A stretch of DNA of 64,000 bases from Duganella sp. Root336D2 (GTDB lineage: Bacteria; Pseudomonadota; Gammaproteobacteria; Burkholderiales; Burkholderiaceae_D). The position numbers were made by a program, and so were the translations under genes. The notes under the pieces were generated by a model, which did not search any database, was not told the origin of the DNA, and worked only from the letters and a program-made list of their open reading frames with translations. Location: contig NZ_LMDB01000012.1 of the NCBI RefSeq assembly GCF_001425005.1, positions 963,407-1,027,406 on the forward strand, given 5' to 3'. Below are positions 1-7,649 of the stretch, piece after piece (the stretch's first letter is position 1; every line of letters begins with the position of its first letter).

Positions 1-75
1 GCGCCGGCCCGCGACCAGTGACAAACGAGCAATTCTCAGCGGATGGATGAACTGGATTCATGTATAGTGTTTAAC

Positions 76-954
76 ATGAAACGCCGCCTGCCATCCCTGT
101 CCGCCCTGCGCAGCTTTGAAGCAGCTGCGCGGCTGCAAAGCTTCAAGCTCGCAGCCGAGGAGCTGTCGGTCAGCGCGACTTCGATCAGCCACCAGGTGCG
201 TGCGCTGGAGGAGGCGCTGGAGGTGCGGCTGTTCCTGCGCAAAACCCGGGCGGTAGAGTTGACAGCGGAGGGCCGTATTCTGCTGCAGGCGACGGGCAAT
301 GGCCTTGACGCGATCGCCGCCGGCGTCGAGCGGCTGCGGCGGGAGCAGCGCCGCACGGTCACCTTGTCGACCACGCCGTCCTTTGCGGCACGCTGGCTGG
401 TGCCGCGCCTGGCGTCGTTCAATGCGGCCCATCCTGGGATCGCCCTCAACATCCAGGCCAGCAACAGTCCGGTCGACCTGGCCGGCGGCGCGGCGGACCT
501 GGCGGTACGCGGCGGCGGCGGGCACTTCGCGGGTTTGCATGCACAACGATTGCTCCGGGCGGGATTCGCGCCGGTCGCCAGCCCCCGCTTGAAGCTGCGC
601 AAGGCGAGCGACGTGGCGCGCCACCCGCTCATCCATTTCGACTGGCAGCGCGGCCTGAAAAGCGCCATCACCTGGGACAAGTGGGCGAAGGCAGCCGGCA
701 TCGCGCTGGACCTCAGCGCCGGTGCACACTTCTCCGAAGAGTCGCACGCGGTGCAGGCGGCGATCGCGGGGCAGGGCGTGGTGCTGACTGCATTGCCGCT
801 GGTGCGTGAAGAAATAGGCATGGGACTGCTGGAGGCCCCGGTTGGCCCGGTGCTCGGCGGATTCGATTTTTATGTGGTTCGGCCGGAGGGCGACGATCCG
901 CGCGACGAAGTACGCGCCGTCGAAGCATGGCTGCTGGCACAGGAGGTGCAATGA
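76..954 (+). CDS. LysR-family transcriptional regulator, GcvA-like
   Basis: DNA-binding regulator of about 292 residues. The N-terminus (LPSLSALRSFEAAARLQSF, then a helix-turn-helix with SATSISHQVRALEE) is the classic LysR winged helix in its GcvA-like version. The rest is a periplasmic-binding-type effector domain (TPSFAARWLVPRL, then LNIQASNSPVDLAGGAADLAVR). An ATG at 43 is in frame, but the protein family starts at MKRRLPSLSALR, so the ATG at 76 is chosen. It overlaps the next gene (TGATG at 952-956), so it is probably co-transcribed with the GST. The effector is unknown. LysR proteins usually also regulate a divergent gene, but that side lies outside the window. Confidence 0.9.
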   Translation: MKRRLPSLSALRSFEAAARLQSFKLAAEELSVSATSISHQVRALEEALEVRLFLRKTRAVELTAEGRILLQATGNGLDAIAAGVERLRREQRRTVTLSTTPSFAARWLVPRLASFNAAHPGIALNIQASNSPVDLAGGAADLAVRGGGGHFAGLHAQRLLRAGFAPVASPRLKLRKASDVARHPLIHFDWQRGLKSAITWDKWAKAAGIALDLSAGAHFSEESHAVQAAIAGQGVVLTALPLVREEIGMGLLEAPVGPVLGGFDFYVVRPEGDDPRDEVRAVEAWLLAQEVQ

Positions 955-1700
955 TGGAGCCTTACAAGCTTTACTACTGGCCGACGATCCAGGGGCGTGG
1001 CGAATTCGTGCGCCTGGCGCTGGAAGAGGCGGGCGTTCCCTACGTCGACGTGGCGCGCGGCAAAGGGGGCATGAAGGCGATGAACGAGGTGATTGCCGGC
1101 GGCAGCGACGAGCGCGCAGCGTTTGCGCCGCCGGTGCTGCGTGCCGGCGAACTGCTGGTCGGCCAGACTGCCAACATCCTTTTGTTCCTTGGTGCGCGCC
1201 ACAAGCTGGCGCCGCGTTCGGAGGCGGGGCGGCTGTGGTGCAACCAGCTGCAGTCGACTATCGCCGACATCGTGGGCGAGGCGCACGACACGCATCACCC
1301 GATTTCGCTCAACCAGTATTACGAGGAGCAGGCGCGCGAGGCGAAAGCCAGGTCGCGCGATTTCGTGACGGAGCGTATTCCGAAATACCTCGATTATTTT
1401 GAGTCGGTGCTGCAGGCCAATGGCGGCCGGGGCGGCTGGATGGTTGGCTCGCGCCTCAGCTACGTCGACCTGTCGCTGTTCCAGTTGCTGGACGGCTTGC
1501 GTTATGCCTTCCCGAAAGCGATGGCGGCATACGCAGGCCGCTGGCCTGGACTGGAGCGTCTATCGGCGAAAGTGGCGGCGCGTCCAAATATCGCCGCCTA
1601 CCTCGCATCAAAGCGCCGCCTCGCCAACAACGAGGATGACGTGTTCCGGCATTACCCGGAACTGGAGCAGGGCGTGCGCGTCAGGCCGACGCGCGGGTGA
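954..1700 (+). CDS. glutathione S-transferase family protein
   Basis: About 248 residues. The N-terminus, KLYYWPTIQGRGEFVRLALE, is a thioredoxin-fold GST domain of the sigma/mu-like type with the early Tyr and the GRGE turn. The C-terminal all-helical domain contains LSYVDLSLFQLLDGL, the usual GST_C capping motif. It conjugates glutathione to electrophiles, or serves as a related peroxidase, in the cytosol. AGGAGG at 941-946 is 7 bases from the ATG at 954 and 4 from the ATG at 951, so 954 is preferred. Coupling to the LysR gene suggests that regulator controls it. The 3' end overlaps the convergent HMA gene by 20 bp. Confidence 0.85.
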   Translation: MEPYKLYYWPTIQGRGEFVRLALEEAGVPYVDVARGKGGMKAMNEVIAGGSDERAAFAPPVLRAGELLVGQTANILLFLGARHKLAPRSEAGRLWCNQLQSTIADIVGEAHDTHHPISLNQYYEEQAREAKARSRDFVTERIPKYLDYFESVLQANGGRGGWMVGSRLSYVDLSLFQLLDGLRYAFPKAMAAYAGRWPGLERLSAKVAARPNIAAYLASKRRLANNEDDVFRHYPELEQGVRVRPTRG

Positions 1701-1884
1701 CCGGGTAGCCGGCGTCCACAATGGCGGCCTTGATCGGCTCCAGCGCTGCAGTCGAGTTGACCTTGACGTGCCGGCCCTTCAGGTCTACCTCGACAAAGGC
1801 TGCCGGGTCGACGGTGTGTACGGCTTCCGTTACGGCCGAGACGCAGTGGCCGCAAGTCATATTTTCCACAGTCAGTTCATACAT
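1681..1884 (-). CDS. heavy-metal-associated (HMA) domain protein, CopZ-like
   Basis: A 67-residue single-domain protein. It begins MYELTVENMTCGHC and carries the MTCxxC metal-binding motif with the beta-alpha-beta-beta-alpha-beta pattern of copper chaperones. It probably binds Cu(I), or another soft metal, in the cytosol and passes it to a P-type ATPase, but no such ATPase is in the window. It converges on the GST gene, overlapping its last 20 bp, and is divergent from the DUF4349 lipoprotein (19 bp between start codons). GGAACTCC lies upstream on the minus strand. Orphan chaperones of this kind are common, so only the metal-binding role is firm. Confidence 0.85.
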   Translation of the reverse strand: MYELTVENMTCGHCVSAVTEAVHTVDPAAFVEVDLKGRHVKVNSTAALEPIKAAIVDAGYPVTRASA

Positions 1885-1903
1885 TTGGAGTTCCTTTCGT
1901 CAT

Positions 1904-2740
1904 ATGGGTAAACGTACTTTAATCCTTCCTGCCATTGTAAGGTCAAGCGTGCTGGCGCTGCTTTTGCTTCAGGGCTGTTCCGCGAAGTATGCTCCGCCGG
2001 GATCGGCAGGCGCAGCCAGGGAAATGGCTGCGCATGCGGCCGACGGTTCGCCAGCGTCGGCGGTCGAAGCGCAGCGCGGCAAGTATCTCGCCTATGAACA
2101 CTCGGTCACAGTCGATTCGCCGGAGGGCGGCGTTAAGCCGCTGCTCGATAAACTGGTCGCGGCTTGCCAGGCCGACGCGGCTAACCAATGCACGCTGCTG
2201 GCATCCGGCGTGGCCGGCGGCCGGGAGTCGAGCGCGCATATCCGGGTACGCGTCAAGCGCGCCGGCATCGAGAAGCTGATTGCGCTGGCAGCGACCGGCG
2301 GCGAAGTCGCATCGCGCAACACTTCGGCGGAAGACCTGGAAGGCCCGATCCGTGACAACGCCAAGCGGCTTGACATGCTGCGCTCCTATCGCGAAAAGCT
2401 GCTGGCGCTGGAGAGTAAAGTAGGCAGCAACGCCGAAGCCCTGATCAAACTGTCGCAGGAACTGGCGACGGTGCAAAGCGAACTCGAATCCGCGACCGGC
2501 GCCGAAGCGCGCCTGATGGAACGGGTCAATATGGACCTGCTGAACATCTCGATCCAGTCCCGCACCCAGCGCGGCTTCTGGTCGCCGGTCAAGCGTTCGC
2601 TCAGCGATTTCGGTAGCAACCTGTCGGAAGGAATCGCCACCGCAATTACCGGCACGGCATACATGCTGCCATGGGTGCTGATCCTGTTCGCGCTTGGCCT
2701 GTTGGTGCGCAAAGTCTGGCGCAAGTTGCGCAAGCAATGA
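1904..2740 (+). CDS. DUF4349 domain-containing lipoprotein
   Basis: About 278 residues. The start at 1904 gives a lipoprotein signal peptide (MGKRTLILPAIVRSSVLALL, then LLQGCSAK with the lipobox Cys). An extracytoplasmic domain follows, then a long coiled-coil segment (DMLRSYREKLLALESKVGSN and ELATVQSELESATG), and a C-terminal membrane helix (YMLPWVLILFALGLLV) with a basic tail. This order fits the DUF4349 family, whose function is not established. The stop codon (2738-2740) is followed immediately, in the same reading frame, by a truncated ATP-grasp coding remnant. Confidence 0.8.
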   Translation: MGKRTLILPAIVRSSVLALLLLQGCSAKYAPPGSAGAAREMAAHAADGSPASAVEAQRGKYLAYEHSVTVDSPEGGVKPLLDKLVAACQADAANQCTLLASGVAGGRESSAHIRVRVKRAGIEKLIALAATGGEVASRNTSAEDLEGPIRDNAKRLDMLRSYREKLLALESKVGSNAEALIKLSQELATVQSELESATGAEARLMERVNMDLLNISIQSRTQRGFWSPVKRSLSDFGSNLSEGIATAITGTAYMLPWVLILFALGLLVRKVWRKLRKQ

Positions 2741-3097
2741 TTCATCAAACCGAGCAAAGATGAAAAGGCATTCGATGCCGGTATCCTCCAGGCTGGCAAG
2801 CCGGTCACCGCGGAGTACCGCTTCTTGGTGGTGAAGGGCGAAGTTGTGAGAGGATCGATGTACCGTTTTGCAGGAAAGGCGACCTTCAGCGCGAACATCC
2901 CGGGCGAGTTAATGGCCGCGGCTGGCGCGGTTGCGCAGCTATACCAGCCGCACGCGGTATTCACCATGGATCTTGCCGAGACCGCGGACGGGATCCGTAT
3001 CATTGAATACAACTGCTGGAATGCATCGCGCCTTTACGCGTCTGATGCCGCGAGGATTTTCCACGCGGTCCAGGATTACATGATGGAGATGGAATGA
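2741..3097 (+). pseudogene. 5'-truncated ATP-grasp domain (DUF4343-like) gene remnant
   Basis: An open frame of 118 codons starts right after the DUF4349 stop codon, with no ATG. It reads FIKPSKDEKAFDAGI, then PVTAEYRFLVVKGEVVRGSM, and later FTMDLAETADGIRIIEYNCW, ending in MMEME. The FIKP..KAF element, the acidic/DLA region and the IEYNCWNAS segment resemble the C-terminal half of ATP-grasp proteins of the DUF4343 type (ATP- and Mg-binding residues D, E, N). The N-terminal half of the domain is missing. Its stop overlaps the start of the VOC gene (ATGA at 3094). I read this as a deletion that removed the 5' half and the promoter. A TTG at 2825 could in theory start a short product. Confidence 0.65.
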
Positions 3098-3516
3098 AAC
3101 AATCAATTGTCCACATTGCCCTTGTCGTGCGCGATTACGATGAGGCGATCGATTTCTATGTCAACACGCTCGGCTTCGAGCTGCTCGATGATACCTATCA
3201 GGCGGAGCAGGACAAGCGCTGGGTAGTGGTGGCGCCGCCCGGTGGCAGTGGCACCACGATCCTGCTGGCGCGCGCTTCCAGGCCGGAGCAGGAGCCCTTT
3301 GTCGGTAACCAGGCTGGCGGCCGGGTATTCCTGTTCCTGAACACGGACGATTTCTGGCGCGACTTCGAGCGCTTGAAAGCAAAAGGCGTGCGGGTCGTGC
3401 GCGAGCCGAAGCAGCAGGACTACGGCATGGTTGCGGTCTTCGCAGACTTGTACGGCAACCTGTGGGACCTCCTGCAACTGAATCCCGGCCACCCGATCGC
3501 ACGCCGAGTGGCCTAA
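3094..3516 (+). CDS. VOC-family protein (glyoxalase/dioxygenase superfamily)
   Basis: 140 residues with the vicinal-oxygen-chelate layout: MKQSIVHIALVVRDYDEAID opens the first beta-alpha-beta-beta-beta module (putative metal His in HIAL), and FADLYGNLWDLLQL near the end gives the second-module acidic and aromatic residues. It is a probable metal-dependent lyase, isomerase or binding protein of unknown substrate. Its ATG overlaps the end of the ATP-grasp remnant, so it was probably the second gene of a two-gene operon now fused behind the DUF4349 gene. It converges with map (4 bp overlap at 3513-3516). Confidence 0.8.
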   Translation: MKQSIVHIALVVRDYDEAIDFYVNTLGFELLDDTYQAEQDKRWVVVAPPGGSGTTILLARASRPEQEPFVGNQAGGRVFLFLNTDDFWRDFERLKAKGVRVVREPKQQDYGMVAVFADLYGNLWDLLQLNPGHPIARRVA

Positions 3517-4280
3517 TTTGGGCGGCTTTCGCCGGGACGCAGCGTCAGGACCCGCACGCCGTTTCGTGTTACAGCCACAGTGTGCTCGAACTGCGCGGAT
3601 AATTTTCCGTCCACTGTAACGACAGTCCAGCCATCATCCTCGGTCCGGACTGCGTGGCGGCCTTCGTTGATCATTGGTTCGATGGTGAATGTCATGCCTT
3701 CGCGCAGAACGAGCCCGGTCCTTGGCCGTCCCCAATGTAGTACCTGGGGCGGTTCGTGCATTTCGCGTCCAATGCCGTGTCCGCAAAAGTCGCGTACCAC
3801 CGAGTAGTTGCTGCGCCGCGCGTGACGCTCGATGGCATGCCCGATGTCGCCAAGCCGTGCGCCAGGGCGTACGGCCTGGATCCCCTTCCACATGGCCTCA
3901 TACGTCACCTGCACCAGCCGCCTGGCAGATGGAGAGACATCGCCGACCAAGTAGGTTTTGCTGGAATCTGCGATAAAACCATTCTTCTCCAGAGTGATAT
4001 CGAAGTTCACGATATCGCCATCCAGCAGGATTTCACTCGGCGATGGGACGCCGTGGCAAACGACGGCGTTACGGGAGGAGTTCAAGGCGTAGGCGTATCC
4101 ATACTGCCCTTTACTTGCGGGGCGTGCATTGAGTTCATTCACTATGAAGTCTTCTACCAGGTCATTGACCCGCATGGTGGACATACCGGCCAGGATGAAC
4201 CCGTCCAGGAAGCCGAACACGCTCGCCAGCAGCCTGCCGGATTCCGCCATCAAGGCGATTTCTTCCGGCCGCTTGGTCAT
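3513..4280 (-). CDS. map: type I methionine aminopeptidase
   Basis: 255 residues from the ATG at 4280. It removes initiator Met in the cytosol. Metal ligands of the pita-bread fold are visible: the Asp of VNFDITLEKNGFIAD and the following Asp (DSSKTY), the His of FCGHGIGREMHEPP, the Glu of FTIEPMINEG, and the Glu of SAQFEHTVAVT. The open frame extends far upstream, but MTKRPEEIALMAESGRLL is the normal family start and overlaps the upstream gene's stop (ATGA). It is co-transcribed with a ParD-like protein. It is likely a second, non-essential map copy, because housekeeping map usually sits by rpsB. Confidence 0.9.
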   Translation of the reverse strand: MTKRPEEIALMAESGRLLASVFGFLDGFILAGMSTMRVNDLVEDFIVNELNARPASKGQYGYAYALNSSRNAVVCHGVPSPSEILLDGDIVNFDITLEKNGFIADSSKTYLVGDVSPSARRLVQVTYEAMWKGIQAVRPGARLGDIGHAIERHARRSNYSVVRDFCGHGIGREMHEPPQVLHWGRPRTGLVLREGMTFTIEPMINEGRHAVRTEDDGWTVVTVDGKLSAQFEHTVAVTRNGVRVLTLRPGESRPN

Positions 4281-4489
4281 GCTGGTGTCATTCGCAGGGG
4301 CGGAACCTCGACGCCCGCGGCGCGCAATTCCTGCGTAACGACTTCGTTGAAGGTCAAGGTCGGGTTCATTTCGCACAACATGCCGATCTTGATCCAGAAA
4401 CCTGCTTGCGCATTGATGGAGCGGCACGACACTGCACTGGCTTTGCGGATCTGGTCGTGCAGTTCGTCTTCGATGTTTACAATTCCCAT
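4277..4489 (-). CDS. ParD-like antitoxin family protein
   Basis: 70 residues starting MGIVNIEDELHDQIRKAS. The ribbon-helix-helix-like N-terminus (short strand, then helix EDELHDQIRKASAVSCRSIN, then a second helix GFWIKIGMLC) matches ParD-like proteins that sit beside map genes. An in-frame ATG at 4525 is possible, but it would start inside the AT-rich operator-like sequence, so 4489 is preferred (GGAAAAG about 6-12 bases upstream). It overlaps map by 4 bp. No ParE-type toxin is present. The gene may act as an autoregulator of the map unit or modulate its partner; this is inference. Confidence 0.7.
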   Translation of the reverse strand: MGIVNIEDELHDQIRKASAVSCRSINAQAGFWIKIGMLCEMNPTLTFNEVVTQELRAAGVEVPPLRMTPA

Positions 4490-4502
4490 TTGCTTTTCCG
4501 TA

Positions 4503-4528
4503 TATATGAAACGTATATGAATCATATA
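4503..4528. promoter_or_regulatory. candidate operator of the ParD-like/map unit
   Basis: Just upstream of the ParD-like start there are two direct copies of TATATGAA (4503-4510 and 4514-4521), 11 bp apart, or one helical turn. The second is half of a perfect 15-bp palindrome, TATATGA-A-TCATATA (4514-4528). Ribbon-helix-helix proteins typically bind such short repeats one turn apart, so autoregulation is likely. Binding is inferred from position and symmetry only. Confidence 0.5.
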
Positions 4529-4600
4529 TCAGTTCGAGCGGCCGCGCAACGCGGGTGAACAAGGGGGCGACCCTTGGCTCGGAGCCGGCGCGCCAGAAAA

Positions 4601-4627
4601 AAAAGCCCCGCACTGGGCGGGGCTTTT
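4601..4627 (-). terminator. intrinsic terminator of phoH
   Basis: An 8-bp GC-rich stem AGCCCCGC / GCGGGGCT (4604-4611 and 4617-4624), extended by A-T pairs, has a 5-base loop. On the minus strand it is followed by a run of Ts (4595-4604). It lies 19 bp past the phoH stop. It is partly symmetric and could also act on plus-strand transcripts. Confidence 0.85.
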
Positions 4628-4645
4628 TCGGGGAGGCGGGAGTGC

Positions 4646-6424
4646 TTACAGCACGTCGCTCGCGTGGTCTGCCAGGCGGGAACGTTCGCCGCGTGCCAGC
4701 GTTACGTGGCCGCTGTGCGCCCAGCCTTTGAAGCGGTCGACCACATAGGTCAGGCCGGACGAACCTTCAGTCAGGTAAGGCGTGTCGATCTGGGCGATAT
4801 TACCCAGGCACAGGATCTTGGTGCCAGGACCGGCGCGCGTCACCAGGGTCTTCATCTGCTTCGGCGTCAGGTTCTGCGCCTCGTCGATGATGAGGAACTT
4901 GTTGACGAAGGTGCGCCCGCGCATGAAGTTCAGGGACTTGATCTTGATGCGCGAGCGGATCAGGTCCTGCGTCGCCGCGCGGCCCCATTCGCCGCCTTCA
5001 CCGTCGGACTTGTTCAGCACTTCCAGGTTGTCGTCGAAGGCGCCCATCCAGGGACCCATCTTCTCTTCCTCGGTACCCGGCAGGAAGCCGATATCTTCGC
5101 CCACCGGCACCGTGACGCGGGTGACGATGATCTCGTTATACAGCTTGGTCTCCAGCACCTGCGCCAGGCCGGCGGCCAGCGCGAGCAGGGTCTTGCCGGT
5201 GCCGGCCTGGCCCAAGAGGGTGATGAAGTCGCAGTCCGGATTCATCAACAGGTTCAGCGCGAAGTTCTGCTCGCGGTTGCGGGCAGTGACACCCCAGACG
5301 CTGTTCTTGTTGTGCGAGTAGTCGCGCAGGGTCTGCAGCACGGCAGTCTTGCCGTTGATCTGCTTCACTTGCGCGTAGAACGGCGACTCGCCGTTGTTCG
5401 GTTCCAGGTAGACGAACTGGTTCACCAGCAGGGACGGGATGAACGGGCCTGTCACGCGGTAGAAGGTGCTCGACTGGCCGTGCTTGTTCTCCTGCCATGA
5501 CTCCATGTCCTTGCCATGCTTGTTCCAGAAATCGTCCGGCAGCTGGACGATGCCCGAGTACAGCAGGTCGGTGTCTTCCAGCACGTGGTCGTTGAAGTAG
5601 TCTTCCGCCGGCAGGCCCAGGGCGCGCGCCTTGATGCGCATGTTGATGTCTTTCGACACCAGCACCACGGCGCGCTCCGGCTGTTCCGCTTCCAGCGAAC
5701 GCACCACGGCCAGGATCTGGTTGTCGGCCTTGCCTTGCGGCAGGCCTTCCGGCAGGTCGGCTACCTGCACCTTGGTCTGGAAGTACAGGTGGCCCTTGGC
5801 ATCCTTGTTACCCAGCTTGTTCAGCGGGATGCCGTTTTCCATGTCGTCGTCGTCGGTGTTGCTGACCAGGGCATCCAGCGTACGCGATACCTGGCGTGCA
5901 TTGCGCGCGACTTCGGTCATGCCTTTCTTGTGGTTGTCCAGTTCTTCCAGCGTCATCATCGGCAGGAAGACATCGTGTTCTTCAAAGCGGAACAGCGAAG
6001 ACGGGTCGTGCATCAGCACATTGGTATCGAGCACGAACAGCTTGGTGCTGCCCACCACGTCGGCCTTGCGGCTGCTGGCGGACTTGAGCACCACTTCGTG
6101 CTCTTTGTGCTTGGCCGGGTGCGGCGCATCGGCCTTGATCGGCGTGACCTTGGCGCGGGCTTGCGGCGCGGCCTTGGTGCGCGGTGGCGCCGGGACGTCG
6201 TCCGGCAGCTTGACGGCCTTCAATGCAGGCGCCTTCTTGGCTGCGGTCTTTTTCGCAACCGGTTCTTTTACTGCTTTGGCAGCAGTCTTGGGCGCCGCTT
6301 TCTTCGGCGCGGGTGCTGCCTTTTCTTCAGTAGGGAAGGGAACCGGATTTGCTCCGCTAGCCTTCGGGTAGTCTTTAGCCAGCAGCAGGGTGGCTGGCTT
6401 GCTAGGCAGTTTTGGCAGTGGCAT
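4646..6424 (-). CDS. phoH: PhoH-family protein with N-terminal PIN domain (PhoH2/YlaK type)
   Basis: 592 residues. Residues 1-125 are low-complexity Lys/Ala/Pro-rich. A PIN nuclease domain starts near 128 (KLFVLDTNVLMHD, with the acidic Asp and LEELD) and runs to about 270. The PhoH P-loop ATPase follows, with Walker A GQAGTGKT near 405-412 and Walker B FLIIDEAQN near 510-518. PIN-PhoH proteins of this type are reported to be ATP-dependent RNA helicase/ribonucleases. The lysine-rich tail may aid nucleic-acid binding; that is my inference. It is monocistronic, with its own terminator at 4601-4627 and a 237-bp upstream gap. Confidence 0.9.
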   Translation of the reverse strand: MPLPKLPSKPATLLLAKDYPKASGANPVPFPTEEKAAPAPKKAAPKTAAKAVKEPVAKKTAAKKAPALKAVKLPDDVPAPPRTKAAPQARAKVTPIKADAPHPAKHKEHEVVLKSASSRKADVVGSTKLFVLDTNVLMHDPSSLFRFEEHDVFLPMMTLEELDNHKKGMTEVARNARQVSRTLDALVSNTDDDDMENGIPLNKLGNKDAKGHLYFQTKVQVADLPEGLPQGKADNQILAVVRSLEAEQPERAVVLVSKDINMRIKARALGLPAEDYFNDHVLEDTDLLYSGIVQLPDDFWNKHGKDMESWQENKHGQSSTFYRVTGPFIPSLLVNQFVYLEPNNGESPFYAQVKQINGKTAVLQTLRDYSHNKNSVWGVTARNREQNFALNLLMNPDCDFITLLGQAGTGKTLLALAAGLAQVLETKLYNEIIVTRVTVPVGEDIGFLPGTEEEKMGPWMGAFDDNLEVLNKSDGEGGEWGRAATQDLIRSRIKIKSLNFMRGRTFVNKFLIIDEAQNLTPKQMKTLVTRAGPGTKILCLGNIAQIDTPYLTEGSSGLTYVVDRFKGWAHSGHVTLARGERSRLADHASDVL

Positions 6425-6661
6425 CAGGATCTCAATCTAAAAAAGATGCGCCCACGCGAGGGCGAATGCCCGGCATGGACGTACTGTGGGGTGAATCGGA
6501 AAAACTAAAGGATGCCTGGCGGGCGTCTGCGTCGCCCGAAAGCCGGTGGGCATGCCACCGGGGACAGTGGGTGGAAGGACTTGCTCGACTCAAAATCTGG
6601 CTGACACGTTCAAATGTAAAGCTCCCGTTGAGCTAACACATTCGCAGCGAGGGCCTTGCCA
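6425..6661. other. intergenic region between phoH and bcp
   Basis: 237 bp with no convincing gene. It should hold the phoH promoter (minus strand) and the end of the bcp transcript. A 7-bp inverted repeat CCGGTGG / CCACCGG lies at 6543-6549 and 6555-6561, with no T-run, so it is not called a terminator. Confidence 0.4.
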
Positions 6662-7117
6662 TCAGCCCAGGTTTGCCACGAATTCCAGCACTTCATCGAC
6701 GTGACCTGGTACTTTCACGCCTCTCCATTCTTTCACCAATCGGCCTTTTGCGTCAATCACAAACGTGCTGCGCTCAACGCCGCGTACATCTTTACCGTAC
6801 ATTTTTTTCATCTTCATGACATTGAAGGCCAGGCATACCGCTTCCTCCGGATCGGAGATCAGTTCGAACGGCAGGCCCAGTTTCGCCTTGAAGTTCTCGT
6901 GCGAGCGCAGCGAGTCGCGGCTGATGCCATAAATTTCAGCGCCGGCGGCAGTGAACTGCTCGTGCAGGTCGCGGAAGGCCATGTTCTCGGTGGTGCAGCC
7001 CGGGGTGTTGTCCTTGGGGTAGAAGAACAGCACGGTGGATTTGGCGGGGCGGCCCGAAAGCTGGAAGGTTTGGCCGCTGGTCATGGCGGCGCTGAAGTCG
7101 GGGATGGTTTGGCTCAT
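6662..7117 (-). CDS. bcp: thioredoxin-dependent peroxiredoxin, BCP/PrxQ type
   Basis: 151 residues. The peroxidatic Cys is in FFYPKDNTPGCTTENMAFRD, the standard PrxQ signature. IYGISRDSLRSHENFKAKLG and the C-terminal GHVDEVLEF follow the family. The residue five after the peroxidatic Cys, often the resolving Cys in two-Cys PrxQ, is Met here (PGCTTENM), so it may be a one-Cys form. It reduces H2O2 and organic peroxides in the cytosol using thioredoxin. It lies 24 bp downstream of the Mth938-like gene, as a probable two-gene operon. Confidence 0.9.
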   Translation of the reverse strand: MSQTIPDFSAAMTSGQTFQLSGRPAKSTVLFFYPKDNTPGCTTENMAFRDLHEQFTAAGAEIYGISRDSLRSHENFKAKLGLPFELISDPEEAVCLAFNVMKMKKMYGKDVRGVERSTFVIDAKGRLVKEWRGVKVPGHVDEVLEFVANLG

Positions 7118-7141
7118 GCGCGTTTATATGGGGGCGAAGTG

Positions 7142-7516
7142 TTATTTTTCAATGATCAATGCCAGCAGGGCTTTGCGGCCTTCGCCCATCAGGATGTTAT
7201 AGGTGCGGCAGGCGGCATTGGTGTCCATGCATTCGACGCCGACCTGCCTGGCGGTCAGCGGCGCGGCCAGGCGCGGATGGACGAAACGCTGGCGCTCGCC
7301 GGTGCCGAGGATGACCACATCCGGCTGCTCGGCCAGCAGTTGTTCGAAATGTTCGACTGTCAGTTCCTCGAACTGCGCCACCGGCCAGGGGCGCGGGGCA
7401 ATTTCCGGCAGCACCAGCAGGCTGTAGTCGTAAGGCTTGCCGTTGATCTCGACTCCACCTTCGAAATAACCGGAAACGGTCTGGTACTGGCCGGTGGTGC
7501 TGGAGTGGAGCTTCAT
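7142..7516 (-). CDS. Mth938-like domain protein (DUF498)
   Basis: 124 residues with the small alpha/beta fold of the Mth938/NDUFAF3 family: SGYFEGGVEINGKPYDYSLL, VVILGTGERQRFVHP, and a C-terminal MDTNAACRTYNILMGEGR segment. In eukaryotes the homologue NDUFAF3 is an assembly factor for respiratory complex I. The bacterial role is unknown. The gene is first in an operon with bcp and divergent from alaA, with 133 bp between starts that must hold both promoters. Confidence 0.85.
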   Translation of the reverse strand: MKLHSSTTGQYQTVSGYFEGGVEINGKPYDYSLLVLPEIAPRPWPVAQFEELTVEHFEQLLAEQPDVVILGTGERQRFVHPRLAAPLTARQVGVECMDTNAACRTYNILMGEGRKALLALIIEK

Positions 7517-7649
7517 AACTTTTCGCTATATTTAAATACAATAGAGATCTTATTGTAACGTTTTGCGCATATCGATGGTTGATTAAACCAATTTAATTCG
7601 GCAGAATGGGTATTTTCGCAATGCAGCATTTATACGTAAGGGATTGATT

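Noticed and set aside
6543..6561. 7-bp hairpin between phoH and bcp
   Set aside because: No T-run on either strand, so not called a terminator.
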